A DNA stretch of 64,000 nucleotides from NCBI GenBank assembly GCA_946476985.1, contig CAMKWS010000001.1, positions 62,001 to 126,000 on the forward strand. The letters are read 5' to 3'. Below, piece by piece: positions 50,200-62,257 of the stretch (its first letter is position 1; each line of letters opens with the position of its first letter). This DNA is from an uncultured Acetobacteraceae bacterium (lineage in GTDB: Bacteria > Pseudomonadota > Alphaproteobacteria > Acetobacterales > Acetobacteraceae). The notes beneath the pieces were generated by a model that was not told where the DNA came from, did not search any database, and saw only the letters and a program-made list of their open reading frames with translations. The position numbers and the translations under genes were made by a program.

Positions 50200-52782
50200 A
50201 TGGAAATAGGGCTCGCTGCTGTTCTGCTTACCCTCGTTTTCTTGCTTTTTTTGATCAGCTTTATTCCCCTGCTTGCAAAGAAGGTCAATCTCCCTGAGAC
50301 AGTGATCATTGCAGCATTAGGGATTATCCTCGGGACGACTGCATCATTAATTAGCAACTCTTTGGGAATGGATCTTCTTGAAGGGCCCGCGAATGCTCTT
50401 TTAGGTTTCCCTATTAACAGTGAAGGTTTCTTGCTGATCTTCCTGCCACTCTTGGTCTTCCAAGGTGCGATGGGGATTAATGTACGCAGCCTAACACATG
50501 AAATTGCAACAGTTCTACTTCTTGCTATTGTTGCCGTTGTCGTGTCTACCGCAACCATCGGCTTTGCTTTATATCCTTTTGCGCAACAAAGCTTGATTGC
50601 TTGCTTCCTGCTCGGGGCTATCGTTGCCACAACAGATCCGTCTGCTGTGGCTAGCATCTTCCGAGAGATTGGTGCCGCAGCTCGTTTGACACGTCTCGTA
50701 GAAGGCGAAGCACTTCTCAATGATGCTGCAGCCATTGCTATTTTTACAATTCTAGCTGCAGCCATTACAGCGCATCATGAAATCAGCTTCCAAGAAGCTT
50801 TCCTTGATTTCCTAACCAACTTCTCCGGTGCTGTTATCATTGGTGTTGCCGTTGCACGCCTGACCATGTTGCTTGTGACCGTTATCAGCGGCTATCCTGC
50901 GGCCGAGATAACACTTTCTCTTGCCTTGCCATACGGGGTATATATCCTGTGTGACAATGTACTCGGCTTCTCCGGTGTTGTTGCTACAGCGTCCGCTGGT
51001 CTTACAGTATCCGCCTACGGGCCTTCGACATTCCGCCCTCAGACATGGCGTTTCTTAAAAGACCTATGGGAACAAATTGAGTTCTGGGCGAGTACACTTG
51101 TCTTTATGCTAGCCGCCATGCTGGTGCCGCGCATGATGATCGGCATTACACGCTGGGACTTCCTCCTTATTTTTGTGGCTAGCCTTGCCGCACTCGCAGC
51201 ACGTGCCGTTGTCATTTTTGGGCTATTACCACTGCTCAATATTACCCGCCTATCTCCACCTGTTCCAACAGGTTTCAAAACAACAATGGCATGGGGTGGG
51301 CTACGCGGTGCGATTACCCTTGCGCTGGCTCTAGCTGTTAATGAAAACCCTCATATCAATGATTCCATTACCCATTTTGTAGGGATTGTCGCCACGGGCT
51401 TTGTCCTAACGACGCTCCTTGTAAACGGAACAACGCTGCGTCATTTGGTACTCTTCCTAAAACTGGATAGACTCTCACCAATTGATGAAGCGTTACGTAA
51501 TCAGATTATTGGTATTGGCCTAAGCCAGGTCGCCCAACGTGTGGCCCGTGTGTCAGATGAGTTGAGCTTCCGTGAGCGTACACGCAGTGGCGTAATTAGC
51601 CGCCTAGAACATCGTGCTGAGAAAGAAAAAGCCGCCAATAATTTCGAAACAGCTCTTGGCAACCGTGATCGTGTTAATATGGCACTGTTAACTATTGCCA
51701 ACCAAGAGCGCTCTCTTTTGTTGGATCTTTTCCGCTCCCAAGGCATGTCTAGCCGTCGTGTGATGGAAACTCTCCTTCGCACCGCAGAAGCCATGGTCGA
51801 TGCAACCCAACTGGAAGGGCGATATGGCTATATCACAACACGCCGCAAAAGCCTGCAGCCATCATTCCGCTTCCAAGTTGCACAGTTCCTACATAAACGC
51901 TTCCATATCGATCGGCCACTTACTCTATGCATGATGGAACGCTTTGAAACACTCATTGTGTCTCATCTGGTCACGACATCTCTAATTCGCTTCGTCCGTG
52001 AACGGATGGAGCCTACATTAGGAAGCCGCATCACAGAAATCGTGTCTGAGGTTCTTGGGCGGCAACGGAAATTGCTAGACGATGCTCTTGCTGCATTGCG
52101 TTTACACTACTCTGGCTATTCCGAAGCTTTAGAGAGCCGTATTCTGAGGCAAATTGCTCTGCGCCTTGAGGATGAAGAGTACGCATCTCTTGCCAAAGAT
52201 AACCTTATCTCTCGAGAGCTTCATCGGGAATTGCACCGTACAATTGAAGCGCAGAGGAACCGTCTCGATACACCATTGCGCTTTAACCTTCGCAGCGGAA
52301 TTGAGCAGCGTCTAAGAACATTCCCAGCGTTTAATGGCGTGCCTGATGGGGCACTGCATGACCTCGCAAGCCGAGTATTCATCTGCTTCCTTTCCCCAGG
52401 GGAAGAACTCATTCGCAAGGGTGAGCCTATTCAAACAATCTATGCTCAGGTTGCTGGGCTAGTAGAAACAGCAACAAGCACAGAGCATGAAGCCGTTATG
52501 CTTGGAGCAGGGGATTTGATTGGCGCCAATAGTCATATTCATAAACAACGCGCCCAGAGAACTGTCCGCTCTTTGCAATTCTCTCATATGCTGGCAATTC
52601 CTCAGGCTGACTTTGATGATATTCTGAAACGTTTCCCAATTGTGAAACGTCAGATCATCAAGCGTCATGGCATGCGTCTTGAAGGAGAGCTTTTAGCTAG
52701 TGTGGTGACTAAAAAAGGGAAAGATATGGCCCCTGCTAACGATGCTAGTTTTATTGTCTCCAAAACAGAGGGCTCTAAGTAA
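50200..52782 (+). CDS. CPA1 Na+/H+ antiporter with C-terminal cyclic-nucleotide-binding-like domain
   Basis: Multi-TM, ATTDPSAVASIFREIG, EGEALLNDAAAI; C-term FICFLSPGEELIRKGEPIQTIYAQVAGLVE. Confidence 0.85.
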   Translation: MEIGLAAVLLTLVFLLFLISFIPLLAKKVNLPETVIIAALGIILGTTASLISNSLGMDLLEGPANALLGFPINSEGFLLIFLPLLVFQGAMGINVRSLTHEIATVLLLAIVAVVVSTATIGFALYPFAQQSLIACFLLGAIVATTDPSAVASIFREIGAAARLTRLVEGEALLNDAAAIAIFTILAAAITAHHEISFQEAFLDFLTNFSGAVIIGVAVARLTMLLVTVISGYPAAEITLSLALPYGVYILCDNVLGFSGVVATASAGLTVSAYGPSTFRPQTWRFLKDLWEQIEFWASTLVFMLAAMLVPRMMIGITRWDFLLIFVASLAALAARAVVIFGLLPLLNITRLSPPVPTGFKTTMAWGGLRGAITLALALAVNENPHINDSITHFVGIVATGFVLTTLLVNGTTLRHLVLFLKLDRLSPIDEALRNQIIGIGLSQVAQRVARVSDELSFRERTRSGVISRLEHRAEKEKAANNFETALGNRDRVNMALLTIANQERSLLLDLFRSQGMSSRRVMETLLRTAEAMVDATQLEGRYGYITTRRKSLQPSFRFQVAQFLHKRFHIDRPLTLCMMERFETLIVSHLVTTSLIRFVRERMEPTLGSRITEIVSEVLGRQRKLLDDALAALRLHYSGYSEALESRILRQIALRLEDEEYASLAKDNLISRELHRELHRTIEAQRNRLDTPLRFNLRSGIEQRLRTFPAFNGVPDGALHDLASRVFICFLSPGEELIRKGEPIQTIYAQVAGLVETATSTEHEAVMLGAGDLIGANSHIHKQRAQRTVRSLQFSHMLAIPQADFDDILKRFPIVKRQIIKRHGMRLEGELLASVVTKKGKDMAPANDASFIVSKTEGSK

Positions 52783-52792
52783 GAGCCCTCTG
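52766..52792. terminator. Hairpin overlapping antiporter stop codon (convergent terminator)
   Basis: CAGAGGGCTCT-AAGTA-AGAGCCCTCTG perfect 11-bp stem, no T tract. Confidence 0.5.
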
Positions 52793-52799
52793 CACATCG

Positions 52800-54206
52800 T
52801 TACGAAGAGAATATCTTTCGTGCATATAGGCTGGCAAACAGCATCCCTATAGTAGATAGAAACGCTGCTCCTGAATGTATTCCCCAAAAAGTATAATCGG
52901 GTACGCGGTGTAACAGAGTTGCTATTTTGCCAACCATGAGATTGGCAAGAAAGATATTCAGCGTGAAGCAAGACACTAAAATAGTGTTTACTTTTTGAGG
53001 CGCATATTTAGAAAAAAGAGCTAGTCCAATCGCAAATGTTATGCTGCACCCAACGTCATTGAGTGTATGAAAAGCTAAACCCCACCATAGGCTAATTTCA
53101 TGAGGTCTCACATAAGCCCAGCTAGGATAGGCTAAAAAGAGAGGCCCCACTGTTGCAATAGCACTGCCAATGGTAATTTTAGTCATATCATGCAGAGGGC
53201 GGTAGCGCCGATCATACCACTGCCAAAACCATAAGACGAAAATACCTGTTAGTAAGCTGACGATACTGTCCAAAGACACTAGCGTACTTACAGGGCAAGC
53301 AATCCCCAGCACTGTGAGCTGATAATGTTCCGCTCCCCATAGGAGATACCCATCCATAATTTCTTGGTTAGGAACAGCGCCTATTGCAAACAAAGCAACA
53401 AGTCCTAATAGAAAAAAAACTTTCTTTTTTTCTATACGCCCTAAGGTTGTTATTTGGGGAGTAGGTGCTTCTGGAAGAGGGGAGGAATAAACCTCTTCAG
53501 CGGGAAGGTAATGCCGCCATCCTGTATATAATGCTAATGCGATTGCCATTCCAAAAGCTGTCGTCAGAAACGCCCAGTGCCAAGCAATATTCCCTAGAAA
53601 AGCACATAGAACTGGAGATACAATCGCCATCCCCTGAATACTTAGCGTATAGATCTGATACGCATCAGAACGGCGCCTGTCATTAAGAGAATATAACGCT
53701 CCTACCTGTGCTTTTAAGCTGCCGCATAAGCCAACACCGATAAGAAATAAGAGTAGGGCGATAGCAAAGCACCGCTCCACACTCATAAGTGCGAAACTCA
53801 CCGTTAGGAGAATAGAGCCAATTAATGTGGTTTTCGTACGGCCAAGCCATCGATCTGCGATGAAACTCCCCGCAAAGGGCGCTGCGAAGATAACAGCCAT
53901 AATTAACCCAGAAAGGCTACCAGCAGTCGCATCCACGCCTATGGGGGCATACAATATGCGATTTAATGATAATAGGGTAGGTAGGCCAATAATTTTCTCA
54001 ACACGCTCAGGATGCTGAAAAATATCTTTTAGATATACAACAAGAATAGCTAACATTCCGTACTGAGAGAATGACATCCAACCCTCAGTCCAGAATAATA
54101 CCCATAACCCTTTAGGATGCCCCCATACATCTTTTGAGACATGTTCTGACACATGAGAGGAGCTAGTAGGTGATGGGAGAGGATCACTCAACAAATGGTC
54201 CGGCAT
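52800..54206 (-). CDS. POT-family peptide MFS transporter
   Basis: MFS with HPKGLWVLFWTEGWMSFSQYGM (E..E.F/ExxER-like region), 12+ TM. Confidence 0.8.
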   Translation of the reverse strand: MPDHLLSDPLPSPTSSSHVSEHVSKDVWGHPKGLWVLFWTEGWMSFSQYGMLAILVVYLKDIFQHPERVEKIIGLPTLLSLNRILYAPIGVDATAGSLSGLIMAVIFAAPFAGSFIADRWLGRTKTTLIGSILLTVSFALMSVERCFAIALLLFLIGVGLCGSLKAQVGALYSLNDRRRSDAYQIYTLSIQGMAIVSPVLCAFLGNIAWHWAFLTTAFGMAIALALYTGWRHYLPAEEVYSSPLPEAPTPQITTLGRIEKKKVFFLLGLVALFAIGAVPNQEIMDGYLLWGAEHYQLTVLGIACPVSTLVSLDSIVSLLTGIFVLWFWQWYDRRYRPLHDMTKITIGSAIATVGPLFLAYPSWAYVRPHEISLWWGLAFHTLNDVGCSITFAIGLALFSKYAPQKVNTILVSCFTLNIFLANLMVGKIATLLHRVPDYTFWGIHSGAAFLSTIGMLFASLYARKIFSS

Positions 54207-54353
54207 AAATGATCTAGTTCAGTTAAAAGCCACAAAGAGCATTTCTTTTTGCAGTCCTGTACGGTGAAAGCAATATTCCAAAGATGGAATAAGTGACATA
54301 CATTTGTCGTATAATATATATTATGCCAACTAATATCAGAAAAACACAACAAT

Positions 54354-55160
54354 TCAGCAAACGAAATGCTGTAACGGGCCGCGAGAAGACACAAGTCCTA
54401 ATGTATCAGCTTGTGATAACGCCTTGCATAAATATGTTTTTGCTAAATGAACAGCCTCTGGAAGCTGATGCTGGGTCATATAAAACGCTAAAGCTGATGA
54501 CAGCGTACAACCCGTTCCACGCCCGTGGGGTGTATCTATGCGAGAACTTTCAAACCAATAAGACTTACCCTCTGATGTCATCAAAAGATCTGGGCTATTT
54601 CTCTCGCCATCCAAATGCCCCCCTTTTAACAACACAGAACATCTAGCCTGCTCACACAACATCTCAGCATGCCGCAACATCTCTAAACGCGTGCATGCCT
54701 TTTGTGGAAGCTGTAACAACCGAGCCGCTTCGGACAAATTAGGTGTTATCACACTTACATACGGAAAAACCTCACGCATAAGAAAACAAGCTAAACTATC
54801 TTCACATAGCCCCTGCCCCGAACTAGCTTTCAATACAGGATCTAATACGATAGGTGTCCTTCGCTTTACCCCCGCTAAGAATGGTACAATGGCTTTTGCA
54901 ATCTCTTCTGATGGTAGCAATCCTATTTTCACAGAAGAGATCGGAAATTCTTCTGTGATCGAATGTAGCTGCGCCGTAAGCAAGTACGCAGGAAGAGGTA
55001 AAATTTCACTTACAGACATACTATTCTGCGCAATCACAGCCGTCGGAACAATAAGAGCATATCCTCCTAGTGCAGAAATCGTTTTTACATCTGCAATAAT
55101 CCCCGCTCCGCCTGTGGGATCCGTTCCTGCTATGGTCAGGGTTGTAGATATTCTCTCCAT
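54354..55160 (-). CDS. thiD: Hydroxymethylpyrimidine/phosphomethylpyrimidine kinase
   Basis: TIAGTDPTGGAGIIADVKTISALGGYA, DTPHGRGTGCTLSSALA; start at MERISTT. Confidence 0.93.
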   Translation of the reverse strand: MERISTTLTIAGTDPTGGAGIIADVKTISALGGYALIVPTAVIAQNSMSVSEILPLPAYLLTAQLHSITEEFPISSVKIGLLPSEEIAKAIVPFLAGVKRRTPIVLDPVLKASSGQGLCEDSLACFLMREVFPYVSVITPNLSEAARLLQLPQKACTRLEMLRHAEMLCEQARCSVLLKGGHLDGERNSPDLLMTSEGKSYWFESSRIDTPHGRGTGCTLSSALAFYMTQHQLPEAVHLAKTYLCKALSQADTLGLVSSRGPLQHFVC

Positions 55161-55165
55161 ACTGT

Positions 55166-56173
55166 CTACAGTTCCTGATGTTTTGCAGCCAGCAAGGCGA
55201 GATTCCGGTATCCCTGCTCCCATAATAACGCTGCCGCACGGGCAGCTCTGGCGCCGCTTTGACATACCAAAACAATACGTGAATCTATGAAAGGTAAATC
55301 AAACTCTTTCACACGGCTAAATTGATCCAATGGGATATGTCTCAAATTTTCATGTGGGCAAGAAGGTTTTTCACCAGGAACACGTACATCAATAACGAGA
55401 TCAGTCTGTTCCAGCTGCTGATACGATAAAAACGGCCACACTTTATCTGGCTCTTGAGCCGTCAAAAATGAAAAAGAACTCATCCTCAAAGAAAGAGCAT
55501 CCCAACGATATAATATCCCTGTAGGTGACGGCTTGATATCAAGCAGCAAAGAAAAGTATAATTGCGCTTGGAGCATGCCAACCATCCCGACAACGGACCC
55601 CATTACCCCCGCTGTACGGCAATCTTGGGCCTTCTGCTCCAGAACAGGAAAAAGAGCGCGATAGCTCGGAGCATTTTTACAAAAAATGCCTACATATCCC
55701 CCCCATCTTATAGCTGAAGCGCTTATGAGAGCTATACCTAGCTCACGACACAAGTCGCTCAGCATATAAGTTGTTGCGAAATTATCCGCAGCATCAAATA
55801 CAACAAGCCGACTATGCTTCTCTGCATTAGCCTGTAAATTTTGCAACAGTGCCTTAGTGTTATCAGCCTGCGCGCCTGTGACATGAGGCGTAAGCGTGAC
55901 AGACGGGTTTAACGCCCGTAGATGACGCACTGCCGCTATGGCCTTTTTCTCCCCAATATCGGCCATCCTATACAGTGTTTGTCTATGTAAATTCCCCTCC
56001 TCTACGACATCATCATCCATAATATGAATATGCCCTACCCCCGCCCCAATGAGCGTAGGTAACAGAACAGCCCCTAGCCCTCCTGCACCGACAACTAATA
56101 CCTGTGCAGAGGACAATTTTTCCTGCCCTAATATACCTATCTCGGGCAGACAAATTTGTGCATCATATCGCAT
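55166..56173 (-). CDS. thiF: ThiF/MoeB-like adenylyltransferase with C-terminal rhodanese domain
   Basis: GAGGLGAVLLPTLIGAGVGHIHIMDDDVVEEGNLHRQ; C-term VIDVRVPGE...VLVCQSGARAARAAALL; start approximate. Confidence 0.88.
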   Translation of the reverse strand: MRYDAQICLPEIGILGQEKLSSAQVLVVGAGGLGAVLLPTLIGAGVGHIHIMDDDVVEEGNLHRQTLYRMADIGEKKAIAAVRHLRALNPSVTLTPHVTGAQADNTKALLQNLQANAEKHSRLVVFDAADNFATTYMLSDLCRELGIALISASAIRWGGYVGIFCKNAPSYRALFPVLEQKAQDCRTAGVMGSVVGMVGMLQAQLYFSLLLDIKPSPTGILYRWDALSLRMSSFSFLTAQEPDKVWPFLSYQQLEQTDLVIDVRVPGEKPSCPHENLRHIPLDQFSRVKEFDLPFIDSRIVLVCQSGARAARAAALLWEQGYRNLALLAAKHQEL

Positions 56174-56175
56174 GG

Positions 56176-56787
56176 TCATAGCGACCGCCCGGCCAGTATT
56201 TTCTGCCAATAGTGAATACGGGAGCTGATATCTCCATTTCGAAAAATATCACTAACGGCCGATATAGCTGCAGCACCAGCTTCTAAACACAAAAGCCCTC
56301 TCTCTGCGGTAATCCCGCCTATGGCAACTAAAGGAATAGGATCAATAAGCCGTCTCCATTCCTTCACTCGTTCAACCCCTTGAGGAGCCCAAGGCATGAC
56401 TTTCAATGTAGTTTCCCACACAGGGCCGAGGGCAATATAAGTAGGATTTACCGCCCTCGCATTCTCAAGTTCTGTATGGTCATGCGTACTGATCCCCAAT
56501 TTCACACCAGCTTTGTGAATATATGGAATATCAGCAGACAACATATCCTCTTGGCCTAGATGGATATATTCAGCCCCCTCTTCCAAGGCGATCTCCCAAT
56601 GATCATTCACAACCAAAGTAGCGCCCACAGACGTGCATATCTTCAAAGCCATGCGTACTTCGGAAGATAAGTACGCCCGATCCGAAGATTTTACTCTTAA
56701 CTGAACAAATCGCGCCCCAGCTTTTACAGCGGCAGCAACCTCATCAGCCGTCCCAGCTATAGGATAAAATACATCTGGTAATATCAT
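56176..56787 (-). CDS. thiE: Thiamine phosphate synthase
   Basis: [35 protein letters not shown]. Confidence 0.92.
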   Translation of the reverse strand: MILPDVFYPIAGTADEVAAAVKAGARFVQLRVKSSDRAYLSSEVRMALKICTSVGATLVVNDHWEIALEEGAEYIHLGQEDMLSADIPYIHKAGVKLGISTHDHTELENARAVNPTYIALGPVWETTLKVMPWAPQGVERVKEWRRLIDPIPLVAIGGITAERGLLCLEAGAAAISAVSDIFRNGDISSRIHYWQKILAGRSL

Positions 56788-57575
56788 GATAGATCTGCCC
56801 GCCCCATAAGAGGGCTAGATGGCATAGCTCCTTGATACGGCTCAATTGGGCAGGCTTTATAAGCTGCGTGCCCAGCCTCGATGGCTTGCGCAAATGCTTG
56901 AGCCATCAAAACAGGATCACCCGCACGAGAAACAGCTGAATTCAGCAAAACAGCATCAAAGCCCATTTCCATAGCCTCTGAAGCTTGAGAGGGGCGTCCA
57001 ATGCCAGCATCAATAATCAACGGAACCGAAGCAAAATGCTGACGGTAAGCTTGTAGAGCATTTCTGTCAGACAAGCCTTGCCCACTGCCTATCGGTGCAG
57101 CCCATGGCATAAGAACTTTACAACCGGCTCTGACAAGACGCTCTCCCACACCTAAATCCGCTGTTGTATAAGGAAAGACATTGAAGCCTTCTTCGATGAG
57201 AATACGCGCCGCATCTACAAGCCCGAACACATCAGGGTTTAAAGCGACATCATCTGATATCACTTCAAGCTTGATCCAATTTGTTCCCATCACTTCACGC
57301 GCCATCTGCGCCGTGGTGACAGCCTCTTTAACTGAATGACAACCAGCTGTATTAGGCAAAATCCGTGCGCCACTTTGGCTAATTAAGGACCAAAAATTCT
57401 GCCCTGTTGCTTTTGCTTCCCCGCTCAGACCTAGGCTCTCACGCCTAAGAGAAACCGTTACAACTTCTACTCCTGCCGCCTTGATGGCGGATTTCAAAAT
57501 AGTCGGAGACGGATATCGAGCAGTGCCCAGTAAAAAGCGGGACTCTATTTCACAATCGTACAAGTTAAGAGCCAC
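56784..57575 (-). CDS. thiG: Thiazole synthase
   Basis: [50 protein letters not shown]. Confidence 0.96.
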   Translation of the reverse strand: MALNLYDCEIESRFLLGTARYPSPTILKSAIKAAGVEVVTVSLRRESLGLSGEAKATGQNFWSLISQSGARILPNTAGCHSVKEAVTTAQMAREVMGTNWIKLEVISDDVALNPDVFGLVDAARILIEEGFNVFPYTTADLGVGERLVRAGCKVLMPWAAPIGSGQGLSDRNALQAYRQHFASVPLIIDAGIGRPSQASEAMEMGFDAVLLNSAVSRAGDPVLMAQAFAQAIEAGHAAYKACPIEPYQGAMPSSPLMGRADLS

Positions 57576-57579
57576 TATT

Positions 57580-57773
57580 TTATCCCCCCTGCATAGGAGA
57601 CAAAACCTCTATCTGGTCTCCTCCTTTGAGCAAGGCATCATGCCGCTCATTCGCAGGCACAAAGTACCCATTAAGCGCTGTGGCAACAGCCGCATTCCCT
57701 AAGCCTAGCTCTTCCAAAAGAAGAGCTAATGAAGGAACCAAATGATGCGGTTCGCCATTTACATGGATCATAC

Positions 57774-57777
<4 letters not shown>
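57580..57777 (-). CDS. thiS: Sulfur carrier protein ThiS
   Basis: 65 aa ubiquitin-like with ...[10 protein letters not shown]-terminal GG. Confidence 0.92.
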
Positions 57778-60618
<2,841 letters not shown>

Positions 60619-60626
60619 CTATATTT

Positions 60627-60717
60627 TCCCGTTCCTTCGCCGGCATGACCCGGATCAGGTTCAAAGGGTTCGGCTTCGCCGTCTCAGCCCTGCATAAAAC
60701 AGGACACCCCCCGGAAC
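60627..60717 (-). promoter_or_regulatory. TPP riboswitch (THI element) upstream of thiC
   Basis: Minus strand contains GGGGTGTCCTG...GGGCTGAGA...GAACCCTTTGAACCTGATCCGGGTCATGCCGGCGAAGGAACGG. Confidence 0.93.
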
Positions 60718-60793
60718 ATTCTTTTTGAGTATCTAGCTTTCTATATACCGTCAAGTATGAATTTATTTATCCGGTTATACAAACTTAGCTCTT

Positions 60794-61876
60794 TTACAAA
60801 CCGTAATAATATCGAGCAAACCTACGCCCTAGAGAGGTTAATATTTCATAACCTATCGTTCCCGTCATTTCGGCTATAGTCGTTACATCTTGTTGGGGAC
60901 CAATAATAGAAAGCCAATCCCCCTCTTTGCACTCTTCTGCTGTAAGCTGAGTAACATCTACCGCCAAACTATCCATAGAGACACACCCTAAGACAGGCAG
61001 TCGTTTATCACCCGCCCATAATGCCCCGCTTCCGGAAAAGGAACGAAATATACCATCTGCATATCCAATCCCCACAGTCGCAACCCTCATAGGAGATTGA
61101 GCACGATACGCAAATCCATATCCTACAAAGTCGCCGCTTTTGATCGACAGTATCTGCAATATTTGAGCTTCAAGCGTAACAACTGGCTTGAATGGGCTTA
61201 TTCCCCCATTAGGTAGCACCCCATGCAAGGCCACTCCCGGACGAACTAGCTCAAAATGATACTCTTGCCCGAGGAAAACCCCAGAAGTCGCAGATAGTGA
61301 CCTCGGCACTCCCGGAAAAGCTCTACACATCCGCACAAATCGCTCACGCTGCATTTCATTCGCGGGATGATCCACTTGGTCTGCACAAGCTAAATGACTA
61401 ACAAGCAGAACGGGTCTAAACTCTTCTAAAGAATCATCCGTCAGATCATCTTCCGATATCCCAAAACGAGACATCCCTGTATCAAACTGCAAAGCCGCTG
61501 GATGTTCGCAACCGTCCTGAGCACAAAAACTGCGCCATTGCCGAATCTGCTCCAGGCTATTCAAAACAGGGATAAGCCTATTCTGAGCTAAGATTTCAGG
61601 CCGTCCTAATGCAAAACCATGCAAAACAAAGATCCGCTTTTCGGGTAGCAGAGCCCTAAGTGTACACCCCTCTTCTGGCTGAGCGACAAAAAAAGTCTCA
61701 ACCGTGTCTTTTAAGCAACCCACGACCTCTGCCATGCCTAAACCATACGCATCCGCCTTAACCACAGCAGCGCACTCAGCCTGAGCGGCTTGAGCCGCAA
61801 CTACAGTATAATTTTGCTTTATCGCTGCTAGGTTGATTTTCAGTCGTGCTGTAGCCTGTTGGCAGTTTTGCGTCAC
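60794..61876 (-). CDS. alr: Alanine racemase
   Basis: AAVVKADAYGLG PLP-lysine motif, SHLACADQ, VGIGYADG. Confidence 0.93.
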   Translation of the reverse strand: MTQNCQQATARLKINLAAIKQNYTVVAAQAAQAECAAVVKADAYGLGMAEVVGCLKDTVETFFVAQPEEGCTLRALLPEKRIFVLHGFALGRPEILAQNRLIPVLNSLEQIRQWRSFCAQDGCEHPAALQFDTGMSRFGISEDDLTDDSLEEFRPVLLVSHLACADQVDHPANEMQRERFVRMCRAFPGVPRSLSATSGVFLGQEYHFELVRPGVALHGVLPNGGISPFKPVVTLEAQILQILSIKSGDFVGYGFAYRAQSPMRVATVGIGYADGIFRSFSGSGALWAGDKRLPVLGCVSMDSLAVDVTQLTAEECKEGDWLSIIGPQQDVTTIAEMTGTIGYEILTSLGRRFARYYYGL

Positions 61877-62257
61877 TTTCGGCCCTTTATTCCCCCAAAA
61901 ATATCTCCTCCTTTTATGAAGGATAGCTTTTTTTGGGAAGTGCTAAGAACCACTTCTTAACAGCAAAAAGCAACTTATTTTATCCCTTAATCAGTGAAGC
62001 TCTCCTACTCAGCCCAAGCTTCAGAAAATCTTTCATCCATTCAAAATGATGCTCACAGAAAAATAATTTATAAATTTCGAACCCTAAAATTGTTTCACAT
62101 GCTTGAGGCGGAGGGGGATTTTGTATTAGAGACGTGACACAACCTTCCCACCTCACGTTGCTTAGGTGGTTTTGTGCTATCCACTCGGATAGAATTTTTT
62201 TGATTTCGCAGGGGCCCCGATGACATATCTGGTGGTCCAAACGGAGCTAGTCCAGGT

